Part shown: positions 1 through 12,271 of the stretch, one piece after another
Position numbering within the stretch: position 1 is the first letter of the stretch
Layout: every line of letters begins with the position of its first letter
Assembly (NCBI GenBank): GCA_008921705.1
Contig: VFFE01006868.1
Span: 434,480-498,479 of the forward strand
Direction: 5' to 3'
DNA: 64,000 bases
DNA from: Burhinus oedicnemus
Taxonomy: Eukaryota > Chordata > Aves > Charadriiformes > Burhinidae
Translations under genes and position numbers: made by a program
Notes under the pieces: model-generated
Told to the model about the DNA's origin: nothing
The model's input: only the letters and a program-made list of their open reading frames with translations
Database searches by the model: none

Positions 1-178
1 GGTCAAACACAGTCAGTGCTACTGATACATAAAAGAGTAACGAAAATATCCCTTTTTATCTGTAAAAAAAGGTAGCTTTTAAGCACTAAGAGCACAATTT
101 TCTTTATACAGAATTTGTGCTGAGTTTGAAAACCACAAAGCTGATGCTGGTGTGCCTCCTACGGAGAGGCATACTCAC
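1..178 (-). other. NDUFAF4: NDUFAF4 intron 2 (partial)
   Basis: This is intron sequence on the minus strand, starting with the donor GTGAGT at 178-173 directly after exon 2. It runs off the left edge. The remaining NDUFAF4 coding sequence, roughly the C-terminal 100 residues by comparison with the family, is not in the window. I see no other feature here. Confidence 0.75.
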
Positions 179-276
179 CTGCACAGGTGGATCTCTGGAC
201 TCGACATAAACATCTTTTAACAAGGTGAGGAGCCTATCGTCCTTTCTGTAAATTTCTTCTTGTATCTCTGGGTGAC
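179..276 (-). CDS. NDUFAF4: NDUFAF4 coding exon 2 (complex I assembly factor)
   Basis: Second coding exon of NDUFAF4, a small mitochondrial protein needed to assemble NADH dehydrogenase (complex I), where it works with NDUFAF3. The 98-base exon has a good acceptor (CTGTCTTTAG before base 276) and a strong donor (CAG/GTGAGT after base 179). It opens with two bases that finish a split glycine codon and then encodes 32 residues. The stretch [20 protein letters not shown] closely resembles what I recall of mammalian NDUFAF4 (RKDEKLLSFLKDVYVDSKDP). Both splice phases fit: exon 1 leaves one base, exon 2 supplies two, and exon 2 ends on a codon boundary. Identification rests on this similarity, the matching exon 1 and the neighbouring KLHL32. 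I see no lesion. Confidence 0.9.
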
Positions 277-939
277 CTAAAGACAGTGGGGAGAAGGCGG
301 CAAGTAAGAAGAAGAAAGAGAAAAGACAGATCAGAGTCAAACTGTTTCCTTTCTGTTACTTCTGCGAGCTTAATCGCTTCCCAGAGGAACGGCACGACTC
401 CCAACGCGCACGGTGCTTCTCGGGAAGGTTTCACTCGTCCCCCCGCTCTAGCGCTAACAACGCCGCTTCACACGGCGGCGCCGCCGTACCCGGTAACGCC
501 AACGTCGGAAAGCAGCCGCTTGCAGCACGCTCGTTCCCTGCTCCGCACCGGCCGGCGGAGCAAACCGGCTACTGCCGCCGCCGGGGGCGGGGGCCGACTG
601 CGCCCCGGCCCCAGCGCCCCGCCGGCCGCGGCCCCAGCGCCCCGGCCGCCCCGCTCGCCCTCACCCGGCGCGGCCCCGGCCGTCCCTAGCAACCGCCCCT
701 AGCAACGGCCGCCGCCGCTGCCTGCGGCTCCCAGCATGCCCCGCGCGCCCAGCCGCCCCGCTCTCAATGTCACCGGCCCCGCGCCGCCACGGGGGACGCC
801 GCCGCCGCCGCCCAGCACCTCGCCCAGGCAGCCCGCCCCCGGCACCCGCGCTCCCCCTCCCGTGGCTCGGCCCCCCGCCGGGCCCACAGCCACCGACCCC
901 TCCGGCGTCACCCCGCGGCCTGGCAAGGCCGGTACCCAC
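277..939 (-). other. NDUFAF4: NDUFAF4 intron 1 (GC-rich)
   Basis: Intron between the two NDUFAF4 coding exons, with donor GTGGGT at 939-934 and acceptor TTTAG at 281-277. Its right two thirds lie inside the CpG island, which explains the long open frames here on both strands. Those frames are rich in proline, arginine, alanine and glycine and have no recognisable domain, so I do not call them genes. Confidence 0.8.
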
Positions 940-1290
940 CGGCCAGCTCGTCCAGCCGAAAGGTGGGGTGCCGCGGCGCGGGCGTGGGCTTCTCCTTGCT
1001 GATCTCGCGGTGGGCCCGGCTCTCCACGTTGAAAGTCCGGAACACGCGGGCCAGCCGCCCGCCCATCGCCGCTGCCGCCGCCGCCCGCGCCGCGCCTGCG
1101 CGGACCGGCGACGCATGCGCAGAGCGCAGGCCGCGGGGCAAGGGGCGGAGGGAGCGGGCGGGTTCCGTGCTGGGCGGTAGCGATCGCACCGGGAAAAAAC
1201 AACCAAAAAAACCCAAACAAACAAACAAGCCACAAACAAGGAGGGGGATGGGGCCGGCGCCTGTTGCGCTTCGGCCTGAAACCGCGCCGC
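421..1290. promoter_or_regulatory. NDUFAF4: CpG island, NDUFAF4 promoter
   Basis: A block of dense G+C and frequent CG dinucleotides covers NDUFAF4 exon 1, its 5' flank and most of intron 1, against an AT-rich background. I see no TATA box at a fitting distance upstream of the start codon, which suits a housekeeping CpG-island promoter. Transcription should start to the right of base 1066 and run leftward; the exact start cannot be read from sequence. Whether the island also fires rightward is not known. Confidence 0.75.
940..1066 (-). CDS. NDUFAF4: NDUFAF4 coding exon 1 (start codon)
   Basis: First coding exon of NDUFAF4. The start codon is the complement of 1064-1066, and the exon gives 42 codons plus one base before donor GTGGGT. 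The product begins [20 protein letters not shown] and continues through a [13 protein letters not shown] segment, which matches the family's N-terminal pattern as I remember it (MG..., FN.E.RA.REISK.KP..APRHP). Gly2 is the position reported to be myristoylated in mammals and is kept. I chose this start because the frame upstream is GC-driven, extending to 1342 without similarity, while homology begins exactly at this methionine. The stretch between APRHP and the exon 2 join seems a few residues shorter than in human. Confidence 0.9.
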
Positions 1291-1492
1291 GGGGGCCACT
1301 AGCCAGAGTGAGAGGCCTCTCGGTGTGTATGACACGTCTCACCCTCTTTTTTTAAATCTTTTCAAGTTTTCACTTGGGAGATGGTAACACGGAAGCATTT
1401 AGGGGTATTGTGCCTGTTAGTCTCCCATTAATGTGTATAGCATTTCCTTATAGGCACCTCACTGGTTTATTCAGTGGCAGAAAATTAATTTT
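1067..1492. other. 5' flank of NDUFAF4
   Basis: The GC-rich island ends near 1290. An A-rich, C-interrupted run lies at 1193-1231 and a short T run at 1347-1354. The 5' UTR of NDUFAF4 must lie at the left of this stretch, but its limit is not readable. I see no gene here. Confidence 0.6.
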
Positions 1493-2405
1493 ATAGAACC
1501 ATAGAATGGTTTAGGTTGGAAGGGACCTTAAAGATCACCTAGTTCCACCCCCCCTGCCATGGGCAGGGACACCTCCCACTAGACCAGGTTGCTCAAAGCC
1601 CCATCAAACCTGGGCTTCAACACTTCCAGGGATGGGGCATCAATGACTTCCCTGGGCAACCTGTTCCAGTGTCTCACCACTCTCAGAGTGAAAAATTTCT
1701 TCCTGAGATCTAATCTAAATCTACCCTCTTTCAGTTTAAAACCATTACCCCTCATCCTATCACTGCACTCCCTGATAGAGAGTCCCTGCCCATCTTTCTT
1801 GTAGGCCCCCTTCAGATACTGGAAGGCTGCTATCAGGTCTCCCTGGAGCCTTCTCTTCTCCAGGCTGAACAACCCCAGCTCTCTCAGCCTGACCTCATAG
1901 CAGAGGTGCTCTAACCCTCTGATCATGACCCTCCTCTGGACTTGCTCCAACAGGTCCATGTCCTTCTTATGTTGGGGGCCCCAGAGCTGGACACAGTACT
2001 CCAGGTGGGGTCTCATGAGAGCGGGGTAGAGGGGCAGAATCACTTCCCTTGACCTGCTGGCCATGCTTCTTTTGATGCAGCCCAGGGTACGGTTGGCCTT
2101 CTGGGCTGCAAGCACACATTGCTGGCTCATGTTGAGCTTCTCATCCACCAACACCCCCAAGTCCCTCTCCTCAGGGCTGCTCTCGATCCATTCTCCATCC
2201 AGCCTGTATTTGTGGGATTGCTCTGACCCACATGCAGGACCTTTCACTTGGCCTTGCTGACTTCATGGGGTTTGCACAGGCCCACCTCTCGAGCCTGTCC
2301 AGGTCCCTCTGGATGGCATCCCTTCCCTCCAGCATGTCAACCACCCCACACAGCTTGGTGTCATCAGCAAACTTGCTGAGGGTACACTCAGTCCCTACAT
2401 CCATG
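1493..2405 (-). mobile_element. CR1 LINE, 5' truncated (copy 1)
   Basis: Minus-strand CR1 retrotransposon copy. Its 3' end shows at the left as ATAGAACCATAGAATGG followed by the TTAGGTTGGAAGGGACC block. A partly open frame at 1579-2247 (minus) encodes the C-terminal part of the reverse transcriptase, with [14 protein letters not shown] and [13 protein letters not shown] segments, and a second frame at 2171-2404 holds the catalytic FADDTK box. The copy stops just upstream of that box near 2405, so most of the ORF2 region and all of the upstream part are missing. It is dead by truncation and frameshift. Confidence 0.92.
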
Positions 2406-2621
2406 TCGCCAACAAGCAGATATCACCTAGAAGGCATACTCCACAATTGCCTGGACAATTCCTCAGTACTGTTCAGAATTTGGGGGCTATGCAATGTTAT
2501 CAGGGTGCAGCCCCTCTCTTTCAGCCCAACCGAATAACCTTCCCTCCAACTTGTGCAAAAATTGCTAAAGTGCAAGAAAGAGTTGCGAGAAAGTACTTAG
2601 TCTTGAGCTACACAAGATAAA

Positions 2622-2649
2622 TGTCCTGGTTTGAGGTAAAACCATGACA
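2622..2649. mobile_element. 28-base LTR-end remnant
   Basis: This short stretch begins with the same 21 bases that open the solo LTR at 17415 (TGTCCTGGTTTGAGG...) and ends with CCATGACA, the same 8 bases that close that LTR at 18138. It therefore looks like the two LTR ends joined with the middle lost, or like the start of a related LTR family. No clean target duplication flanks it. Confidence 0.5.
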
Positions 2650-5600
2650 AAAAGAAAGGTAAAATTGTAGGCAGGGGTAAAATTGTTGAGATGGAATTAG
2701 CAGTTTAGAGATTCAAGAAGAAGAACATAAGCATGAAAAGATAAAAAATCATCTGAAAGAAAGGAAGGAAGGCAGAAAGAGCAACACAAAGAACTATTAG
2801 CCTGTTGCAAGAAGCAATAGAGCCTGATGGTCCTCTGGATGATTGCAGCCTCAACCAAGACTCATAGAGTGTCTTACCAAAGGATTAGTGCTCATTAATT
2901 CCAGCTGTTGTGTGAATTAGCCAATAAGTAATTGCTTTATGTTTTTAAGTTGTGTATATGTTGTTTGCAGACTGTTTTACGATGATAGTTGCCTGAAGTG
3001 ACTTGGAGCAGGAGCGTTAATGAGGGATAGAGACAAGACCCAACTTCTTGCTATGTTCTTTTTTAGGCAGAAAACATGTATTTTCTGTTCTTGCATCCAT
3101 CTAGTGCTTATTACTGTGGGCATGCAAAACTTGGGTTTTCAGAACTTGGGCTTCTACTTTAGCATTGTTTAGTAATAACAATCATGATGTGATAGTTATT
3201 AAGGCTACAGTGTGCTTGAATATGGCATAATGAATAACTGTTTTCCTCAGAGGGAAGCCAAAAGATGAGCTGGTGGATGAGGAAAGCCAGATAGACTTAC
3301 AAAGGCAGTGCAGACAAGGTAGCGTAAGCATGGTCTGTGCTAGATCTCTGCTCTCTTGGGGAATGCTGAAGGTGTGGTTTCTCCACTTCTTCATTTTAAA
3401 CTCTCACTGTCTGTAGAAGGACAGAAACACGTCTTTAATTTATGTTCTCTCGTAATAAACTTAACTGACCCTATCTTATTTTAGGCACTGCATGTGTAGT
3501 GATACTAAAAAGATAAGTGTTATTAGTGATAATATGAATACGGACAGTGCTAAAAGCTGCTGGACTCAGACTGATGGCAAGTTTAATTAAATACCAGTAG
3601 TCAATTACTTGCTGACTTAACCTATATTCTTGACTACAGGATTTGGTATTTTTGTAAGTGGTTAGCCTGTCTGGTGCAGCTGTAATGGTAAAATTCATAT
3701 GGATGCCTTTGGTGATTGTAGACCTTTGATGTATACTTTAGCATTTCTATGAGACATATTCTTATTAATCTGTCTGTGGCTGCAAGCCATTGTGCCAAAT
3801 TTGGAAATAGATTCTCCCTTCAAAAGCTAAGAACTGCCGGCTTCTGGGATCAAACTGAGCACAGAGCTTCTGTCTCCGTAAAGCCTGAATGTGACTTAAT
3901 ACTGCTGTAATATTTACTGACAGCAAAATAAATTCACTAGAAGTCAGTCAGTTAAAAATAGAGTGATGTCATGCTCTGCCTGTCACTTCCTATCACTGAG
4001 GATGGCACAAGGCTGTTCTTTTTGTGTATAAGGAAGCATCAGCAGTACAAGATTTTTATTCTGAAGAATCTTTCTTAGACTGTAGCAAACAGAAGAACTA
4101 AGATTAAAAAACTTTTTTTTTTTTTCTTTTATAATTTGGTACTTTACCAATGCGACCATGTTGATATTAAATACCAGTAAGCAAGAGCCTGGATTTTTTT
4201 TTTTTCCATATAAAGTATCTGCAAGTGTGATTATTAAAAAATGAATGTGTAGTTCCCCAAAGCATAAAGTGTGTATTCAGCTTATACAGTGTTATAAATG
4301 GGATGCATTTTTCTTGATCCAGGAGCCTGAATTTTTCCAGGGAATTTAAAAATAACAAAAGAAGTAAATCAGTTCTCAAGTAGCTCTTTAACAAAACAGC
4401 TCATGAGAAGAACACTGACTGTCCAACTGAGTTCGTTCATACCAGCAGCCTGTTCTCAACAGTGGATAGCATTGAACACATCAGAGAAAAAAACTGTAAC
4501 TTGCACAATATACCTGTGCCATAGGCTGCCGTACTAGATTTCCTTTTAATCCTTTCACACCTCTAAGAGAAATTTCTAAAACTATAGTGCACCTGGAAAA
4601 TAAAAAGTACATTTGTGACCATCCTTTGAATCATTTGCTTCAGTTTTTCATCACAGTTTTGATTTTGTGTTGTGTGTTCTTCATTTTTTTGTTCCCAGCT
4701 AGTTCTGTAGCTGAATGGAAAATCAGAAATCAATTTTAGTAGTTAACTAGCATCAAAAGTCTGATTGATCTATTGGAAATTTCCTCTAGAGAAGGGAGAA
4801 TAGGAATGTCTGGTGTTGACTTCTTTTGCTGTGAGGGACTACTAAGGTTTCTCTGCTGTTTTTACTATTCAGAAAAGCAGGAATCAGAGTTTTAGTCCAG
4901 ATGGGCAGGTAATCTCAGTGAAATAAGAGTCTTTTTTTAGTAATAGGTGCCCAACTTGAGAATTTTTGAGAGAAGGCAGATGAGATTTACTATGTGATTT
5001 ATGGTCTGGGAATGACCCAGAGGTCGACAGCAGAGTGTCTTTATACAGCAGTGGCATAGGTTTTTGTTTGATTCTGTCCACGTTTTCTACCACTGACACC
5101 ATTTTCCTCTTCTCATATTTTTGTGGCTGTTTGTTCATAATTTATGGCAGTCTAAAGGGATACTCTAGCAAATTAATGTATAATTAGGATTCAGGGAATT
5201 GAGTCCTCTGTCCTGATTACTGGTTTCCCAGTAAATACAATGAGAGCATTGATCCATTTGTTCCTTATCTCATCAGTGTTAGGCAGAACCAGAGAACATA
5301 GCATTAGCAAGAATTGATTATGAGCCAAGCAAAAATGACTGTCCTGCAACTTTGTAAAGACAAACTCAAGAAGGATGGACATTTAGATTGCTGTTGCCTT
5401 TCAGTGATTTCTGGTTGTTCTGTTACTTAATTCAGTTTGTTTCTGTGTTATTGGCTTCCATATTTTACTGGCTCCTGAAATATCTACAAATACATGGAAG
5501 GCTTTTTTTTCATTCCAGGCTGTGATCAGAGTGTTACTGAACACTTGCATCTTTTCAAGGCTAGGTGGCTGCAGTGCTTTATTTAAAGGAGTTTTTGTCA

Positions 5601-8442
5601 AGTCCTTACATGGATGAAGTTTTTGGAAAATGCAGCAAGCTCACATTTACGGGCTCACACACCAGCCCAGAGAGGTCACTAGCTCCTTGTCAGATAACAT
5701 TCATTTCAAAGACATTACATTTAAATTCTCCTGATTGAGTGTGGCTTGGTATACCTGACGTCATCCTCCATAATTTTCCTATCTGATTGTTATATGTCAA
5801 TTAGCAGGTTACTTTGATTTGGAAATGCACAGTAGGAGCCAGCATATTTGAGAATGAGACAGCCTGGTACTGGAATTAATTAATTACAGCAATTACATGT
5901 GCATTTTTACTTCATTTTTACTCATAGGGTTCAGTTCCTTGTGCTCTTTTCTCAGTGGCAATACTAGTTGAGAGAACTGACACCCTCATTCTTTCCTGTA
6001 ACCCTGGCTTCAGTCCATCCCTCTTGCCAGAGCAAGGGTGTAGGAACTCTTCAGAGCAAACAACATCGGATAGCTGGTCTGATTTAATAAAGAAAAGAAG
6101 TCCTGTAATTTTTCTAAGCCGTATCAGTTACTGATGGTTTAACTGGTCCTGCAAAAAGCTACCAGAAACATGGGAGGAAAAATAAAGGGCAGTTTACAGG
6201 AGGGGTATGAATACCTCACGCTGGTATTGCTGCCAGGTTGGTTGGTTGGTTTGTGAGAGGTTGCACTTTGCACCCAGATTGTTCCACTCCAGCAGTCACA
6301 GAAACAACTGTACTGGCTCCAAGGAGGAGGACGTGAACCAGTAGTCAGAAGAAACTGAGTGGAATGGAGAGGTGGCTCATCTTGGGCTGGCTTTGCTGAG
6401 GCACTAGAATCACCCAAGACAAACACCATCCCTTTGGGCCTGAAATAAATGTGAATATTTATCCACTTGAAAGGTAAGAATTATGTGAGCTATATTTGAG
6501 GGACTGTATTATGATGATAAATTGTCACAGAGAGCATTGTACAAATACAAGTTGCATATTGATAAATGCAGTGACCACAACCATTTTGCTGGATTAACTA
6601 CATGTAAACTGATGTAACTTTAGATCTTTGTACCTGTTCATTGGGGTCCTTGTTATTCAACTTGCTGAGCAAGCCCAGATAATTCCCTATTCTCCGGTAA
6701 GGTTTTCCATACCCAGCAGAGACCTCCCATGAAGAATTGCCCTCAAACAGAACAGTCATTTTCTTTAGATGCTTTGATATCATAAAACTTACTCTGTTTA
6801 GTTGTTTGTTGTTTTTTTTTTTCTGGAGGCATCCCATCCACATGGTGATTTGATTTGGCTTTATAGTGTATCAAATAATATTGTCTTCTGTTTGCATTTG
6901 TGTCTGTTGTAAATCAGCACCTACAAAAAAAAATTTCAGCGAATACTGATTCTGGTTTTAAAAGTGTTGATTGAATTTAAAGGATTAATTTGCTCTCACA
7001 AATACAAATAAAGATGTCCAAAGACCAAAGCATTTCTTTGTAAATGGCAGATTTAGTACAACTTCCACCAGTTCCATGGAATTTATCATCTGGGGAGGTG
7101 ACTAAAGCATGTACTGATGGGACTGAGGTAAATTATGTGTAAAATATGTAAGCCTGATCTAAGGGACTGAGATGACTGAAGTACATTGTGTGACCCACCT
7201 ATCCAAGATGACTAAGACGTCTTCTTTCCAGTGTAGCAAAAAAGGGATGCATGTGGAAATCCTGCTTTCTACGGTGTTTGTTATTTGATGATCTGGAATT
7301 TTACTTACATTCTGCTTGGCAAGTAAAAGTGTACCTTCTGACAGCTGAAAACTATGAAATCCAGGATTTCTGAATCGCAGTACCACCTGAGCGTAGCTTG
7401 GAAATATGTATTCTTAGTCTGATTTGTATGAAGCATACTGACAAAGCTTCTCAAATTATCTGTCTCTAATGTTCTTTATTAAAAAAAAAGAGTGATCATC
7501 AGGTCTGATGTGGGCACAATGTGTATAAAAGGCACAAGGAGGGAAAGAGAAACTTTTCTTTTTAACCTATGGTTATTCCAGAAAACTGGACAAACTATAG
7601 ACCAAAGCAGGCTGTGAAGTAACTTAGTTGTTCAACTCAGGTCTGATCAGATCTGGGCTGATTTTGCCCTAAGAAGGACTTCCTTACCTAATAGGTAAAG
7701 GTTTCTCTAAAGAAGCTGCTTTAAAGTGATGAGAGTTCTGTTTCAGTGTGTTTGGGAATTTTATTTAGCTTTATCAGTTATTTTGAAATTTTCCAATTTA
7801 AATCATGTCATGCTGAAATCTCTTTCATGTCTGACTGAATGCTTCCATGAAAACAGGGAAGAAGGAATCCAGTCAATCCTTCCGTACTGGGAGCGTCATT
7901 TTAAGATAGTGACCCACTTCCACCTGCACGCTGAAACATACTATTTCCTATTTTATTTATTCCAACACTGCCATCCACAATGCTGAAAGCAATATACAAA
8001 AATAGAATACCTCTACTTACTGCTCCTAAGAGGGATTTCTCAAACAAATCTTAAGACAATTCTCAGTATGATGTGTAATCTAGTCTTCACTAAAGCTCTG
8101 ATTTATCTCCAAATTCAGAAACATTTGTGGCAAACAGGAAATTAGCTTAATGCATCTGTATGTGAACAAGATTCAACATAATAATCCCACTTCCTTGAGG
8201 AAGTTTCATTCTTACACAACAAATATAAGACCCATTGGTTTTGTGACATAAGGCTGCATGTGCTATCATCTTTTTCTTTCTGAATTCCGCACCCCTCCCT
8301 GAAACCAAATAGTCTACCAATTATTAACTTGAAATTAGACCATAGATAAAAGTTTGTGGGCATCCTGTTCATCCTCTAATGTTTTGTTTGGGTTTTTTTA
8401 CACTACATCAACATGTTTCTTTACATTGTGTTTGCTGTATTT
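2650..8442. other. intergenic spacer
   Basis: About 5.8 kb of AT-rich spacer. I see T runs near 4110-4125 and 4193-4205 and an A run at 7482-7490. The open frames are all short and lack recognisable domains. No gene, RNA or young repeat can be supported. Confidence 0.55.
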
Positions 8443-9418
8443 CATAGAATCATAGAATCATAGAATGGTTAGAGTTGGAAGGGACCTTGAAGATCATCTA
8501 GTCCAACCCCCATGCCAAAGCAGGTTGGCCAGGAACGTATCCAGGCAGGTTTTGAATATCTCCAGAGAAGGAGACTCTACAAGCTCTCTGGGCAGCCTGT
8601 TTCAGTGCTCTGTCACCCTCAAAGTAAAGACTTTTTTCCTCATGTTCAGATGGGACTTCCTGTGTTCAAGTTTGTGCCCGTTCCCCCTTGTCCTGTCGCT
8701 GGGCACCACTGAAAACAGTCTGGCCTCATACTTTTGACACCCATCCTTTAAATATTTATAAGCATTGATGAGATCCTCTCTCAGTCTTGTCTTGTCTTCT
8801 CCAGGCTAAATAGACCCAGGCTAAATAGACCCAGGTCTCTCAGCCTTTTTGCATTCCCTTAATCATCTTTGTAGCCCTCCGCTGGACTCTCTCCAGTAGT
8901 TCCTTGTCTTTCTTGAACCAGGGAGCCCAGAACTGGACACAGTACTTCGGATGTGGCCTCACCAGGGCAGTGTAGAGGGGGAGGATGACCTCCCTCAACC
9001 TGCTGGCCATGGTCTCTTTAATGCACCCCAGGGTATCATTGGCCTTCTTGGCCAGAAGGGCACATTGCTGGCTTGTGGTCATCTTGTTGTCCACCAGGAC
9101 TCCTAGGTCCCTCTCTATGGACCTGATTTCCAGCAGGTCAACCCCTAACTTGTACTGGTGCATGGGGTTATTCTTCCCTAAGTGCAGGACCCTACACTTG
9201 CCCTTGTTGAACTTCATTAGGTTTCTCCCTGCCCAACTCTCCAGCCTGTCCAGGTCTCACTGAATGGTGGCCCAGCCTTCCGGTGTGTCAGCCACTCCTC
9301 CCAGTTTTGTGTCATCAGCAAACTTGGTGAGGGTACACTCTGTCCCCTCATCCACGTCGTTGATGAATATGTTGAAGAAGACTGGACCCAGTCCTGACCC
9401 CTGGGGAACACCGCTAGT
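8443..9418 (-). mobile_element. CR1 LINE, 5' truncated (copy 2)
   Basis: Minus-strand CR1 copy with a clear 3' end made of three CATAGAAT units at 8443-8468, then the GGTTAGAGTTGGAAGGGACC block. Reverse-transcriptase pieces are visible in shifting frames: [13 protein letters not shown] and a [12 protein letters not shown] segment at 8840-9217, and [20 protein letters not shown] followed by FADDTK at 9257-9439. The copy ends upstream of SGVPQGS at about 9418. It belongs to a different subfamily from copy 1, judging by the 3' end and the [16 protein letters not shown] segment. It cannot move: it is 5' truncated and frameshifted. Confidence 0.92.
8803..8832 (-). repeat. 15-base tandem duplication inside CR1 copy 2
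   Basis: The unit AGGCTAAATAGACCC occurs twice in direct succession, followed by a third AGG. Copies 1 and 6 have a single version of this site, so the duplication arose in this copy or its close lineage. Confidence 0.85.
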
Positions 9419-11860
9419 TTCTTTCATGAAATATAACACATAGAAATATATAACCTATATGTGCTGGTAAGATGCTATTCTACTATAATGTAATATTTTC
9501 CCCCCCAAAAAGGATATTTATATTTTCTGTATATGTTTTTAATTTGTGATCATGCATAAATATTTATATGGGCGTGATGCATTTTGTATACAGAACTTTC
9601 TGACTTGGTTCTATTACATGTGACTTGATGTATCATGTGACTGAATTTCCATGCTTCTATAAGTAGTTGCAGAACCAGTGTCATTTATTCCATTTACACT
9701 TTAATTGCAGCCTTCTATAATTTGCAAACTGTGTATTTGCAAGCACAGCTTACCTGAAAAATTGAAGTCTGTTTTATTTACCTATGGGAAACCAAATTTT
9801 GTGCAGAACAGGAAAGCCAAAATAACCTCAGTGAATGCTTCTAAACCCGTTTTGTATATATGAGTAAGATAAGTCTTAAGAAGCTGGGGGAGTTACAGTG
9901 CAGTTTAATAGCTCAGTGCTATAGTTATGCTGGTTAAGTAGCATTTGAGTCCCTGTCCTATACCTGTATTTTTCTAGATCTACTGTAGTTAAAATCTACC
10001 TGGCACACACAAAGCATGTTTTGCAAAACTTCAAGGAATACCGTATTGAGATTACACATCTTTCCTGGCTGCTTCCACAAGCCATTTCTACCAATTTTGT
10101 GTCCTCTCCTTTTCAAGAAGCAAACGCATCTACACTAATGGTAGAAGAGGCTTCTATTAGGGGAAGCTACCAGACTGCAGAGTAAAGAAAATGTGACCAT
10201 AGGGTTACAACCTACAACCTTTAAGTAAAAGCCTTGAAGTAAAGCATAATGTGTAACATTGTATTACCAAAAGATAAACTACAGAGCATAATTTCGCAAA
10301 TACATCATATTAATTTAGCATTTAGTCCAAGCAACTAATGACAAACCATCATCTGACTTTTCTAAGATATGCAGTCACCAGTAGAGTTACAATAGTCAAG
10401 TCTTGCTGATTCAAACCCAAACTTTTCTTAAATTTGTGATTGCAATTTTTTTTTTTTTTCCGTATTTTAAATAGTAACTGTTTAGGGGCTGACCTTAAAA
10501 CATATAAAACATATAAAGTCCCATTGACTTCAGTGACATCTATACATAACAGGACAAATAGGAATAAAAATAATAGGAAAGAAGCCAAGGCTCTAGACAA
10601 AAATCTACTTTTGCAATGGATCAAAAACTCTCAGGCTTGGGGTGTGATCCAGTGAGGATCAGGAAGGAAATTTCAGAGGGAAGATTTTCATAACTGTCTA
10701 CTGTTATCTACTACATGGGTTTTGTTTGTTTATTCTACATCTTAGTCTGAAATATCTTGTGGAAGCCATTATTAGAGACACTGTTTAAGACAACACGTAT
10801 TCATATCGCTGATTGGGGAAAACAGACTTATTCTCTACTTGCTTCATTTACCATAAAAGATGATGTTTTATTTGATTTAGGAATAAAACAGTATGGATTA
10901 TTGCAACACATTGCAGAAAAATGCCTGTTGTAACAGGAGTAATGTCCACTACAAAGGATTTGGTCTACACCTAATGCAGTAGTACCCATTAATGTACGTA
11001 AAGAATGTCCGGGGTTGGATTAGTTCACAGAGGACAATATAGTTAAGATAAATAATGCTGTATTGTTTTAGTTAATTTTGCATTATTCCTAAATAATATA
11101 CTTTACGTACAGTAATACAGAAAATGAATTACACTCCTATTACAGGTATTCTGAGCCTTTTCATTTTCATTTGTAGGTATCACCATTTACCCGAGAGCTT
11201 ACATATACAAATTGTGTTGGTAGAGAATGCATTAGAGAAACAAGAAAAGGTCTCAATAATACCAACGCGTGACTACCAGTATTAGAGTTCAACTGAAAAT
11301 CATTACTGAAGTTAGAGAGCCCTTCTGTGTGTCTCTTCTTTCCATGGCATCAAAAATCTAGGGGCAGCATGTGGGACACAGATGAATTTTGAACAATCAC
11401 ATTTGCTAATTATATATAGACAGTGTCTAAATATGTAAGTGTCGGGTTGCTCTGGGGGCTACTAAAATAGACCATTAAAGAGGTCCCAAAATATTTAAAG
11501 AAGTAATACCTCTATGTGTTGAAAGTTCATTTTTAGATTGTATAATAAGGGCATGATTAAGCTTCAAAGCTCCAGCATTATGACGCAGACTTACTGAGGT
11601 TCCTTGAAGGCAGAGTTCTTTCTTTATGTAAGATGTCTTTGGGATCAAGATGAAGCTACCACACTTTCCTATATACATCATATAATGCAAAAACGGTGTT
11701 CTCAAGCATCAGTTCAGGAACTGTATAGGGATTAACATACTTTTTGGCTAGAAAATTAATGCTGAAAATGGTAAAGATTTCTTTAGTTGATAAACAGTTT
11801 GTCAAGATGACTCATGTTTTTCTAATATGGATTAAGGAATTTAATTCTCCACTTCTGTGG

Positions 11861-12271
11861 CTATAATGATGAGTGATTACAAGTGATAAATTTCATATGC
11901 ACAAAACTGCTAGAACCTGTTTCCCATAAATTACTGACAAAAATCCCTTTGAGCACTTTTCTGTGGGGCCAGGCCTCAGCATCTAACAGCTGCCTTGAGA
12001 TGAGGTTCTCTGCTGTGCCTGTAAGTAGCAGGACTCTCAGCCCATGGATGACGGAGACTTTAAATAACTCCATACACTGAGTTACTTCAGAGGAAATGTC
12101 TGGAGATGACCTGTCTGAATTACGGCAGCCAAGCTTCTCTTGCCAGAAGTACGCCAGACTCTCTTCAACAGTTTGTGACACGGGCCAGCTTTGCCCCAGC
12201 ATAAAATCTGTCATAAGACTGTTGAAAGGATCCCTGCAGGATATCTCTCTTTGCAGCATGGGGAAATTCAC
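11861..12271 (-). other. unexplained 136-codon open frame
   Basis: A single minus-strand frame stays open for 136 codons in a block with balanced composition, unlike the low-complexity frames around it. The predicted peptide contains segments such as GQSWPVSQTVEESLAYFWQ and TAENLISRQLLDAEAWPHRK, with a normal residue mix. I do not recognise a family. The plus strand of the same block is also nearly open (one stop at 12078-12080), which weakens the case. It could be a decayed retrocopy, an unannotated exon or chance. Confidence 0.25.

Noticed and set aside
661..1335. 224- and 178-codon minus frames over the first CpG island
   Set aside because: Low-complexity GC-driven translation. The real coding sequence in this stretch is NDUFAF4 exon 1, in the frame starting at 1066.
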